42,131 bases of DNA from AC-69 sp046728055 (GTDB lineage: Bacteria; Actinomycetota; UBA4738; HRBIN12), in the NCBI GenBank assembly GCA_046728055.1, contig JBKPDU010000029.1, positions 1 to 42,131 on the forward strand, read 5' to 3'. Position numbers and translations under genes: made by a program. The notes under the pieces were generated by a model. That model was given only the letters and a program-made list of their open reading frames with translations. It was not told where the DNA came from and did not search any database. Shown here piece after piece: positions 7,930-14,107 of the stretch. How positions within the stretch are numbered: position 1 is the first letter of the stretch; each line of letters starts with the position of its first letter.

Positions 7930-8301
7930 TCAGCCGGTGACGTCCTCCAGCCCGTACTTGGTCACCAGCGACAGGTAATCCCGCTGGTAGAAGATCTTGC
8001 AGTTGATCCCGGGATACCGCTCACGGAGTTTGCGGATCTTCCGGTTCTTCTTCGTGACGAGCTTCTGATTGAGCGTCGTGATCTCGATGTACAGGTCGTA
8101 CTGGGGAAGGTAGAAGTCGGGAGTGAACCGCTGGATCACGTTGCCGCGCTTGTCCCACTCGAGGTCGAACGAGCGGGGCTCGTATTCCCAGTCGATCTGG
8201 TAGAAGTCCAACAGGCGAGCGAACTGGCGCTCGCTTGCATGGGCGAACCTCACGGAATCGCTCTTCAGGGCCAGCGGTGGGACCGTGGCTGCAGCTTTCA
8301 C
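7930..8301 (-). CDS. Small PD-(D/E)XK nuclease-like protein
   Basis: Protein of 123 aa with no signal peptide or membrane segment. The core reads FTPDFYLPQYDLYIEITTLNQK: Asp62 and Glu73 are placed like the metal ligands of the PD-(D/E)XK fold (beta hairpin TPDFYLP then IEI), and Glu24 sits in an N-terminal helix. The usual E-x-K lysine is replaced (Glu73-x-Thr75), with Lys80 or the basic KKNRKIRKLR segment possibly standing in. A conserved-looking tail, KIFYQRDYLSLVTKYG, follows. The GTG start at 8301 overlaps the MerR stop as GTGA, so the two are coupled. The substrate is unknown; nuclease activity is inference from fold. I chose the GTG because longer readings merely shadow the MerR gene. 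Confidence 0.7.
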   Translation of the reverse strand: MKAAATVPPLALKSDSVRFAHASERQFARLLDFYQIDWEYEPRSFDLEWDKRGNVIQRFTPDFYLPQYDLYIEITTLNQKLVTKKNRKIRKLRERYPGINCKIFYQRDYLSLVTKYGLEDVTG

Positions 8302-8747
8302 GCGCCTCCGGCCCGAGCGACCTCGCGTCCCCTCCGTCGCGCGCCCTTGGCGATCGTTCCCTCCAGATCCGTCCATACCTTGTCGACGGCGAGGGCGAAG
8401 ACCCCCTGGCCCTTGGCCAGGAGGTCCACGACGGCCTCGGGAGACTCCACCGCGTAGATGCGGGTGCCATCCGAGACGATCGTCGTGCCCACTTCCGGCT
8501 CCTTCAGCGCCCGCAGCGTCCCGATGGCCTTGCGAACCTGCTGAAGGCTGACCCCAGTGTCCAGGAGCTTCTTGATGATCCGCAGCAGCGCGAGGTCCTG
8601 GAACGAGTACAGCCGTTGGGTCCCCGACCCCCGGGCGTCTCGCACGGAGGGTCGGATCAGCCCAGTCCTGGTCCAGTAGTCCAGCTGCCGATAGCTGATC
8701 CCGACGATCCGGCATACGTCCGGGACGCGGTACCCCTGGTCGTCCAT
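8298..8747 (-). CDS. MerR-family transcriptional regulator (Rv1830-like)
   Basis: Regulator of 149 aa. The N-terminal winged helix reads YRVPDVCRIVGISYRQLDYW followed by TGLIRPSVRDARGSGTQRLYSFQDL, the MerR DNA-binding pattern; the middle (LLRIIKKLLDTGVSLQQVRKAI) is the linking helix. The C-terminal part has no cysteines or clear ligand pocket. It occupies the position of Rv1830 in the gcvH-garA-merR-nuclease-merR-gcv order of M. tuberculosis. The ATG at 8747 follows GGAG by 5 bases; a GTG at 8750 directly precedes it. Its promoter (8777-8805) carries an inverted repeat in the spacer, so autoregulation is likely. Confidence 0.85.
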   Translation of the reverse strand: MDDQGYRVPDVCRIVGISYRQLDYWTRTGLIRPSVRDARGSGTQRLYSFQDLALLRIIKKLLDTGVSLQQVRKAIGTLRALKEPEVGTTIVSDGTRIYAVESPEAVVDLLAKGQGVFALAVDKVWTDLEGTIAKGARRRGREVARAGGA

Positions 8748-8776
8748 CACAACTCCGTAATTACGCGGGCGCAGCC

Positions 8777-8805
8777 AGGCTATTGCCCCTTCCGGGGCAT
8801 GTCAA
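8777..8805 (-). promoter_or_regulatory. MerR-type promoter with palindrome in the -35/-10 spacer
   Basis: On the minus strand TTGACA (8805-8800) and TAGCCT (8782-8777, TAnnnT type) are 17 bp apart. The spacer is almost filled by a perfect inverted repeat, TGCCCC-GGAA-GGGGCA (8784-8799). MerR-family proteins classically bind dyads between -35 and -10. The start would be near 8770, about 23 bases before the MerR ATG. Confidence 0.65.
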
Positions 8806-8833
8806 TCACCGGAAACTCACCGGCGCGAGCGGC

Positions 8834-9307
8834 TCAGCCGAAGTCCTCGGGGTTCACGTTTTCCAGGAACTCGCGGAACTTCTCCACCTCTTCATCGTCG
8901 TCCCCGGAGGGAATGAGGATGGAGGCCTCGTTCAGGACCTCTTCACTTGCGAAGATCTTGCAGTTGAGTCGAACCGCCAGCGCGATGGCGTCGCTCGGGC
9001 GCGATGAGATTTCGTAGGCCGTCCCGTTCCGTTGCATGTTGATCACCGCGTAGAACGTTCCCTCGCGCAGCTCGGTGATCACGATGTTCTCGACCTGGAC
9101 CGCGATCTCCTCGAGGATGTTCTTGAGGAGATCGTGGGTCATGGGGCGGGGCGTAACCACGCCCTGGAGCGCCAGAGCGATCGCGGCAGCTTCGGCCTGT
9201 CCGATCCAGATCGGGAGGAAGCGCTCGCCGTCGGCCTCTCGCAGGAGCACGATGGGCTGGTTCGTCGGCAGCTCGATCCGCACTCCCGCTAGTGACATCT
9301 CGATCAT
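8834..9307 (-). CDS. Bifunctional nuclease family protein (DUF151)
   Basis: Protein of 157 aa matching the BFN/DUF151 family in length and wording: MSLAGVRIELPTNQPIVLLRE, FLPIWIGQAEAAAIALALQG, RPMTHDLLKNIL and SRPSDAIALAVRL, with an acidic tail. Plant and archaeal relatives have RNase and DNase activity; in actinobacteria the role is not settled. It stands where Rv1829 does, between two MerR genes. The start is the ATG at 9307; a longer frame to 9403 would run into hpt and has a low-complexity leader. Confidence 0.88.
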   Translation of the reverse strand: MIEMSLAGVRIELPTNQPIVLLREADGERFLPIWIGQAEAAAIALALQGVVTPRPMTHDLLKNILEEIAVQVENIVITELREGTFYAVINMQRNGTAYEISSRPSDAIALAVRLNCKIFASEEVLNEASILIPSGDDDEEVEKFREFLENVNPEDFG

Positions 9308-9350
9308 GGCCTCATCCGGGAATGTAGCCCTCCCCTCCCCCTCCGACAAC

Positions 9351-9971
9351 CTAGGTGGCGGGCTGGGGACCGGTCTCCGGCGCGTGCGCCGAACGCGGGA
9401 CACCGGTGAGGAACGGGACGAGCAGGTCGGGATCCGCCGAGAGCGCGGAGAGGTCGTGCACGGCGAGGATGTCGGGCAGGTTCCGGTATCGCTCCTGGAA
9501 ATCGAGACCGTATCCGACCACGAACACGTCCGGGCAGTCGAACCCGACGTAACGGATGGGAAGGGGGGTGATGCGGCGCACGGACTTGTCCAGGAGCGCG
9601 CACACCGCCACCGAAGCGGGCTGCCGCGATTCCAGGACCGTGATCAGGTACGAGAGCGTGAGCCCGGTGTCGACGATGTCCTCGACGACGAGGACCTCGC
9701 GCCCGCCGACGTCCACCTCCAGGTCCTTCACGATGCGGACCCGCCCCATCGATTCCGTCGCTCCCTCATAGCGGGAGATCGACATGTAGTCGATGGCGAT
9801 CGGGAGGTGAACCTGGCGCATGAGATCGGCGAGGAACAGCGAGCCGCCCTTCAGGACGGAGATCAGGACGGGAGCCCGTCCCTCGTAGTCCGCGGTGATG
9901 TCGCGGCCGAGCTCCTCGATGCGCCGTCGGATGTCCTCCCGTCCGAACAAGACGGTCGCGTCCGTGGACAT
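9351..9971 (-). CDS. hpt: Hypoxanthine phosphoribosyltransferase
   Basis: Purine salvage enzyme (206 aa) that joins hypoxanthine or guanine to PRPP. The PRPP loop EDIVDTGLTL is at 97-106, with VLISVLKGGSLFLADL near residue 40 and DYMSISRYEG at 61-70, as in the HGPRT family; the C-terminal VGFDCPDVFVVGYGLDFQERYRNLPDI is also typical. I start at the ATG 9971 (MSTDATVLFG); an upstream ATG at 9989 adds six residues. It lies 22 bases after the carboxypeptidase gene. Its presence inside the garA-MerR-nuclease block differs from the M. tuberculosis arrangement. Confidence 0.93.
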   Translation of the reverse strand: MSTDATVLFGREDIRRRIEELGRDITADYEGRAPVLISVLKGGSLFLADLMRQVHLPIAIDYMSISRYEGATESMGRVRIVKDLEVDVGGREVLVVEDIVDTGLTLSYLITVLESRQPASVAVCALLDKSVRRITPLPIRYVGFDCPDVFVVGYGLDFQERYRNLPDILAVHDLSALSADPDLLVPFLTGVPRSAHAPETGPQPAT

Positions 9972-9993
9972 CCGGCCGGATGCTAACAAAGGG

Positions 9994-11268
9994 TCACCCG
10001 AACAAGGAGGTCAGCGCGCTCGAGACGCCCCGGAAGACGGCAGAGCCGGCCCGGCGCCACCACGGGCCGGGCCCGGCCGGGGGTGGACCCGGCAGGGCGT
10101 ACACGACGAGCGGCACCCGGCCGAGGAGCACCTTCGGCGCGGACACCTTCAGGAAGCCCACCCGCTCCCCCGTCGCCGGCGGGAACGCCGCGTCGGGGAG
10201 CACCGTGACCACCCGCTGGATCCGGGCGCCCACCGGGACGAGCCCCGTCAGCCCTCGACCGGCGGAGACCCGCACGTCCCGTCCTCCGATGGACACCGAG
10301 CCGAAGTCCTGTCCGGCGACGACCAGCTCGCGCCGCTCGAAGGACCCGAAGCCGTAGTCCAGGACTGCCGCGGCGTCAGAGAACGGCTCTCCCGGCTCAC
10401 CCAGCACCACCGCCACCAGCCGGAGATCCTCCCGGGCCGCGGCCGCAACGACGCAGAACCCCGCCGGCGTGGTGAAGCCGGTCTTGACTCCGAGGGCTCC
10501 CTGATACAGCCACAGCATGACGTTGCGGTTCTGGATGATTCGAGCCTTGCCCGATGGCGAAGGTATGCGGTGGAACTTCGTCCGGACGATCGAGGCGAAC
10601 AGGGGGCTCTCGAACGCCTCTCTGGTCAGGACGGCGAGATCACGCGCGCTCGAGTAGCCGGTGTCGTCGAGCCCGTTCGGCGAAGCGAAGCGCGTGTCCG
10701 AGAGGTGTAGCCGGCGGGCTTCAGCGTTCATCTCGTCGACGAACTCCTCGACCGAGCCGGCGACGTGTTCCGCGAGGGCGACGGCGGCATCGTTCGCCGA
10801 CTGCAGGAGCAGGGCGTAGAGCAGGTCCCCGATCGAGATCTGCTCGCCGGAGACCAACCCGAGCTCCGAGACGCCCGACGGCCCCGGTACCGTGGCGTTG
10901 GCGCTGACCGTCACCACGTCCCAAGGGTCCGTGCGCTGGATGACGATGAGCGCGGTCATGATCTTCGTGATGCTGGCGATCGGCCGCCGCTCCCTCGCGT
11001 CGAGTGCCCACAGGATCCTGCCGGTGTCCAGGTCGGCGAGGACCACCGCGCCCGCCGCGACCGGTGGTGGTTGGTTCGACGGTGACGGCGTGCGAAGGAC
11101 TTGGGGGAACGGAGAGGGTGACGTCCCCCCGCCGGGGATCGGCACCGGCGTGGGCGGAGGCTTTTGGGCCGGGCGGCCCAGACCCACGGAAGGAAGGAGG
11201 ACGAACAGCGTCGTCAGCACGACGAGGGCGATCAGTGCTCGCCGCCGGACCGGGCCGTCCTGCCTCAC
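9994..11268 (-). CDS. D-alanyl-D-alanine carboxypeptidase (PBP5/DacA-like, S11)
   Basis: Penicillin-binding protein of 424 aa that trims the terminal D-Ala of peptidoglycan stem peptides outside the membrane. A signal peptide or anchor (ALIALVVLTTLFVLLPSVGL) is followed by a Pro/Ser-rich linker to about 70. The catalytic motifs are Ser99-x-x-Lys102 (ASITKIM), Ser157-Ala-Asn159 (QSAND) and Lys262-Thr-Gly (GVKTGFT). A C-terminal beta-domain follows to about 385, then a Trp/Arg stretch that may be a membrane-associating helix. It sits between hpt and the larger MerR gene, in the same direction, probably in one operon. Confidence 0.92.
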   Translation of the reverse strand: MRQDGPVRRRALIALVVLTTLFVLLPSVGLGRPAQKPPPTPVPIPGGGTSPSPFPQVLRTPSPSNQPPPVAAGAVVLADLDTGRILWALDARERRPIASITKIMTALIVIQRTDPWDVVTVSANATVPGPSGVSELGLVSGEQISIGDLLYALLLQSANDAAVALAEHVAGSVEEFVDEMNAEARRLHLSDTRFASPNGLDDTGYSSARDLAVLTREAFESPLFASIVRTKFHRIPSPSGKARIIQNRNVMLWLYQGALGVKTGFTTPAGFCVVAAAAREDLRLVAVVLGEPGEPFSDAAAVLDYGFGSFERRELVVAGQDFGSVSIGGRDVRVSAGRGLTGLVPVGARIQRVVTVLPDAAFPPATGERVGFLKVSAPKVLLGRVPLVVYALPGPPPAGPGPWWRRAGSAVFRGVSSALTSLFG

Positions 11269-11278
11269 GACGAGAAGG

Positions 11279-11995
11279 TTACGGCGAGGTCAGGTGCTGC
11301 CGTAGGTTGTTCCGCAGGAGTGCCTGTTTGAGCTTCCGGGACGCTCTCGACAGATCCCCCAGGGAGCTCACCGCAATCCTTCGCGCGTCGGGGTTCCGCT
11401 GACGAAGCTGCGGCATGATGATCGACTCGAAGAAGCTGGCTTCACGTTCGGCGAAGTGCCGGTACATCGTGAGGTGGCGAGGTTCGACGCCGTACTTGAA
11501 GAAGTCCTTGACGATGGAGAGCACCACGTAGTCATCCCCGTCGTAGTACTTCGCTGCATCGGGCCCGTGCGATGACACGAGCCCGAAGGACTCGAGCTCC
11601 TTGATGTGCTCCTTGTCGATCCCGGTCGCCGTCGACATCTCCTCGATGGACATCTGGAGGCCCGTTGGCGGCTCGGCCAGTTCGTCCTGGATCTCCTTGC
11701 CCACCGCGTCCTGGTCGTCGATCCCTTCGCTCGGTCGCGTCTCCTGATTCAGCAGCCGGTCCTTGATCACCTTGAGCGGCAAGTACTCGTCGCGCTGCAT
11801 CCGTAGGATCTGCTTCAGCCGGTCCACGTCCTTGTCGTAGAACTTCCGATATCCGGAGGGCGTGCGCTCCGGCTCGATCAGGCCTTCGGACTCGAGGAAC
11901 CGGATCTTCGAGATCGTGATGTCGGGGAACTCCGTCTTCACCGACACCAAGACCTCGCCGATCGACTGGTAGCTGCGCGTGGCCATCTCCCTCAC
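11279..11995 (-). CDS. MerR-family transcriptional regulator (Rv1828-like)
   Basis: Regulator of 238 aa. The N-terminal winged helix YQSIGEVLVSVKTEFPDITISKIRFLESEGL is followed by PERTPSGYRKFYDKDVDRLKQIL. A second part (about 110-190: SIEEMSTATGIDKEHIKELESFGL) resembles another winged-helix unit, as in Rv1828, followed by a basic C-terminal helix. The GTG at 11995 overlaps the FHA gene's stop as GTGA; an ATG at 11986 with GGAG ten bases upstream is an equal alternative. It is co-transcribed with the FHA gene, the pairing known from mycobacteria and Corynebacterium. Confidence 0.87.
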   Translation of the reverse strand: MREMATRSYQSIGEVLVSVKTEFPDITISKIRFLESEGLIEPERTPSGYRKFYDKDVDRLKQILRMQRDEYLPLKVIKDRLLNQETRPSEGIDDQDAVGKEIQDELAEPPTGLQMSIEEMSTATGIDKEHIKELESFGLVSSHGPDAAKYYDGDDYVVLSIVKDFFKYGVEPRHLTMYRHFAEREASFFESIIMPQLRQRNPDARRIAVSSLGDLSRASRKLKQALLRNNLRQHLTSP

Positions 11996-12450
11996 TCTCC
12001 GGCCTGGAAGAAGACCAGTTTGAATTTCCCGATCTGGACCTCATCACCCGAGGCGAGCTTCGTGGCCTCGACGCGCTCGCTGTTCACATACGTTCCGTTC
12101 AGGCTGCCCCGGTCGTGGATGGAGAACTCCGTACCTTCCCGACGGATCTCGGCATGCTTTCGGGACACCGTGACGTCGTCGAGGAAGATGTCACCGTCGG
12201 TGCTGCGGCCGGCGGTTGTGACATCGTTGGTGATCAGGAAGGTCGACCCGGCGTTCGGGCCCCGTTTGACCACGAGCAGGGCCTGGCCGGGCTCGAGCTC
12301 CTCTCCGGGGAACGGGAACTCCTCGCCGGCCTCCTCCTCGACCTCCACCGGGGTGATCCCCACGGTCGTCTCGTCCAGGAGCGGCGCGCCGCAGTTTGCG
12401 CAGAACCGGGCTCCGTCCTTGTTCGGATGTCCACATCGGGTGCAGTACAA
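11992..12450 (-). CDS. garA: Zinc-ribbon + FHA-domain protein, GarA/OdhI-like
   Basis: Protein of 152 aa with two parts. Residues 1-21 form a zinc ribbon, CTRC (3-6) and CANC (17-20). Residues 58-150 are an FHA phosphothreonine-binding domain with AGRSTDGDIFLDD (80-92), SRKHA (96-100) and SLNGTYVNS (116-124). Between them lies DETTVGITP (26-34), resembling the ETT phospho-acceptor of GarA and OdhI, whose phosphothreonine binds the protein's own FHA domain and controls 2-oxoglutarate and glutamate metabolism. Mycobacterial GarA has no N-terminal zinc ribbon. Position beside gcvH and MerR matches Rv1827. Phosphorylation here is inference; no kinase gene is in the window. Confidence 0.85.
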   Translation of the reverse strand: MYCTRCGHPNKDGARFCANCGAPLLDETTVGITPVEVEEEAGEEFPFPGEELEPGQALLVVKRGPNAGSTFLITNDVTTAGRSTDGDIFLDDVTVSRKHAEIRREGTEFSIHDRGSLNGTYVNSERVEATKLASGDEVQIGKFKLVFFQAGE

Positions 12451-12528
12451 GCTCGGTTACCCCTTGGGTCCGACCTTCTGCTGAGGTTCGAGGTTGAGCC
12501 TTTCAGCTCCAGTCTCGACCAAAGGTCG

Positions 12529-12557
12529 AAGTTATCGCAGCTGGATAGCGGGGTCAA
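12529..12557 (-). promoter_or_regulatory. Promoter upstream of garA, with a dyad at the start site
   Basis: On the minus strand TTGACC (12557-12552) and TAACTT (12534-12529) are 17 bp apart. A perfect palindrome, TCGACC-AAA-GGTCGA (12515-12529), covers the predicted start near 12522, and the spacer holds TATC-N7-GATA. A second TTGACCC lies 18 bp further upstream (12569-12575). The leader to the garA ATG would be about 70 nt. Confidence 0.5.
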
Positions 12558-12590
12558 CCGGGGAAAGAGGGTCAAGCAGGGGAAGGGTCT

Positions 12591-12986
12591 CTACTCGGCC
12601 TCGGCCTGCTTTATGAACGCTTGATAGGCGGCCGCGTCCATGAGGGATCCGAGCTCGGAGGGGTCGACCCCATCGACCACCACCATCCACCCATCACCGT
12701 AGGGAGATTCGTTGATGAGCTCGGGACGTTCCTCCAGGAGCCCGTTCCGTTCGGCGATGGACCCGGTCACCGGGCTGAACACCTCGGACACGGACTTCGT
12801 CGACTCCACCTCGGCGAACTGCTGCATCGCGGTGACCGCCGTCCCCGGTTGGGGGATGTCCACGTACACCACGTCCCCCAGCGCGTCCTGGGCGTAGTCG
12901 GTGACCCCGACCCTCACCCGGCCGGCCCCCTCGTCGCGCGCCCACTCGTGCTCCTTCGTGTACCGCAGCTCCTCGGGGAACTCCAT
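12591..12986 (-). CDS. gcvH: Glycine cleavage system H protein
   Basis: Lipoyl carrier of the glycine cleavage system, 131 aa, the standard length. It opens ELRYTKEHEWARDEGAGRVRVGVTDYAQDALGDVVYVDIP; the lipoylated lysine is in VESTKSVSEVFSPVTG, and the end is NESPYGDGWMV followed by the final helix. It carries the aminomethyl group from GcvPA/PB to GcvT. It is separated from gcvPAB by seven genes but on the same strand, and lies 140 bases upstream of the garA start, beyond garA's own promoter. Confidence 0.95.
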   Translation of the reverse strand: MEFPEELRYTKEHEWARDEGAGRVRVGVTDYAQDALGDVVYVDIPQPGTAVTAMQQFAEVESTKSVSEVFSPVTGSIAERNGLLEERPELINESPYGDGWMVVVDGVDPSELGSLMDAAAYQAFIKQAEAE

Positions 12987-13054
12987 CGGCCCTCTCCGTG
13001 GTGGGCGTCGACCTGAACCCGGAACCTATCATCCCCGCGCGGGACGCCGGCTGA

Positions 13055-13651
13055 TCACATCGAACCCGACCGGAGGGCTTCCCGAAGATCTCCTGCATAG
13101 AGCCAAGCGGCAAGGTAATACCCGAAGATGCCCACCGCATAGATGCCCCACCCGACCGCCTCGACCGCGGTGGCGAACGGGTACCCCAGTTCCCCCCACG
13201 CGATGAACCCGATCGCCACCACCAGGCCGAACGTGGCCACCTTCCCCACGAACCGGACCTCGATCCGTACCTTCCGCGTGGCCAGGAGCGTCACCCCGGC
13301 GATCAGCACGGCCAGGTCTCGAACCAGGATCGCCAGCGCCGCCCACAGTGGGAAGGCTCCCCGGACGACCAGGGCCACCAGGCCGGCACCGATGGCCAAC
13401 CGGTCGGCCGTTGGATCCAACAACTTGCCCACGTCGGTGACGGTGCCCGTGCGCCGAGCGACATAGCCGTCCAGCCAGTCGGTGCTCACCACGACTCCGA
13501 ACAACAGGAGTCCGGTGAAGGTGGTGTCCCGGTCGACGATGAGCCACACGAATGCGGGGATCAGAAGGATCCGCGAAACGGACAGCACGTTGGGCAAGGT
13601 GACGATTGCGGAGGACGCGTCGTTCGATGCCTCGCCAGAGCTCTGGCTCAT
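13055..13651 (-). CDS. pgsA: CDP-diacylglycerol-glycerol-3-phosphate 3-phosphatidyltransferase
   Basis: Membrane enzyme of 198 aa making phosphatidylglycerophosphate. The CDP-alcohol phosphotransferase motif D-x2-DG-x2-AR-x(n)-G-x3-D-x3-D is visible in DWLDGYVARRTG followed by GKLLDPTADR, and there are about five or six hydrophobic segments. The substrate is inferred from the closeness to PgsA-type proteins (LPNVLSVSRILLIPAFVWLI). It starts at an ATG at 13651, 68 bases before gcvH in the transcript direction. Confidence 0.85.
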   Translation of the reverse strand: MSQSSGEASNDASSAIVTLPNVLSVSRILLIPAFVWLIVDRDTTFTGLLLFGVVVSTDWLDGYVARRTGTVTDVGKLLDPTADRLAIGAGLVALVVRGAFPLWAALAILVRDLAVLIAGVTLLATRKVRIEVRFVGKVATFGLVVAIGFIAWGELGYPFATAVEAVGWGIYAVGIFGYYLAAWLYAGDLREALRSGSM

Positions 13652-14000
13652 GCCGATCGCAACCTACCATCGGTGAAGTACAGGGCAGTCGGATGAAACG
13701 TGAGGGCGGAACTCGAGCCCGAGCGAGCGTCAACCTACGGGGAAAGGTGAGGAATCCGTTGCAGGAAACTCTTGGTGAATCTAGGCTTGTGGTCGAGAGC
13801 GACTTACACTATCGCTTGGCCGGCCGGAGCCTCCATGAGCACGAGCACCTCCGGATCCGGTCCGAGGTGGCCCGGGTCTTCCCCCCGGGCCACCTTCATG
13901 CCCACGTCTCGCCGTATGACATTCGACGTTCTGGTAATCCGAAGACGTGCGGATCGGTCTGGATGGCCCTGGGGTTCCAGATCGAGTCTCGTCGTTTCGT
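13652..14000. other. Intergenic region with one strong hairpin (13865-13895)
   Basis: About 350 bases between pgsA and tRNA-Pro with no believable gene. The clearest element is a perfect 12-bp inverted repeat, AGGTGGCCCGGG (13865-13876) and CCCGGGCCACCT (13884-13895), loop TCTTCCC. It lacks a T-run on either strand. It may end the tRNA transcript before pgsA. Base composition is a little lower in GC than the neighbours. Confidence 0.45.
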
Positions 14001-14074
14001 CGGGCCGGCCGGATTCGAACCGGCGACCTTCTGACCCCCAGTCAGACGCGCTAACCAAGCTGCGCCACGGCCCG
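14001..14074 (-). tRNA. tRNA-Pro (anticodon GGG)
   Basis: A 74-nt cloverleaf on the minus strand. Acceptor stem CGGGCCG pairs with CGGCCCG; the D arm is GCGC-AGCTTGGTTA-GCGC; the anticodon stem TCTGA/TCAGA encloses loop CTGGGGG, anticodon GGG; the T arm is GCCGG-TTCGAAT-CCGGC. CCA is not encoded. A TACAAT box (14089-14084) lies 10 bases upstream, within the short gap after der, and is the likely -10. A 9-bp direct repeat CGAGTCTCG flanks the gene (13983-13991 and 14075-14083). Confidence 0.97.
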
Positions 14075-14083
14075 CGAGTCTCG

Positions 14084-14089
14084 ATTGTA
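14084..14089 (-). promoter_or_regulatory. Probable -10 box of tRNA-Pro
   Basis: TACAAT on the minus strand, with a start expected near 14077, three bases before the mature tRNA 5' end. No good -35 is visible at the right distance, where the end of der lies. Confidence 0.4.
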
Positions 14090-14107
14090 TCGGGGCCGGC
14101 CGGGTCC

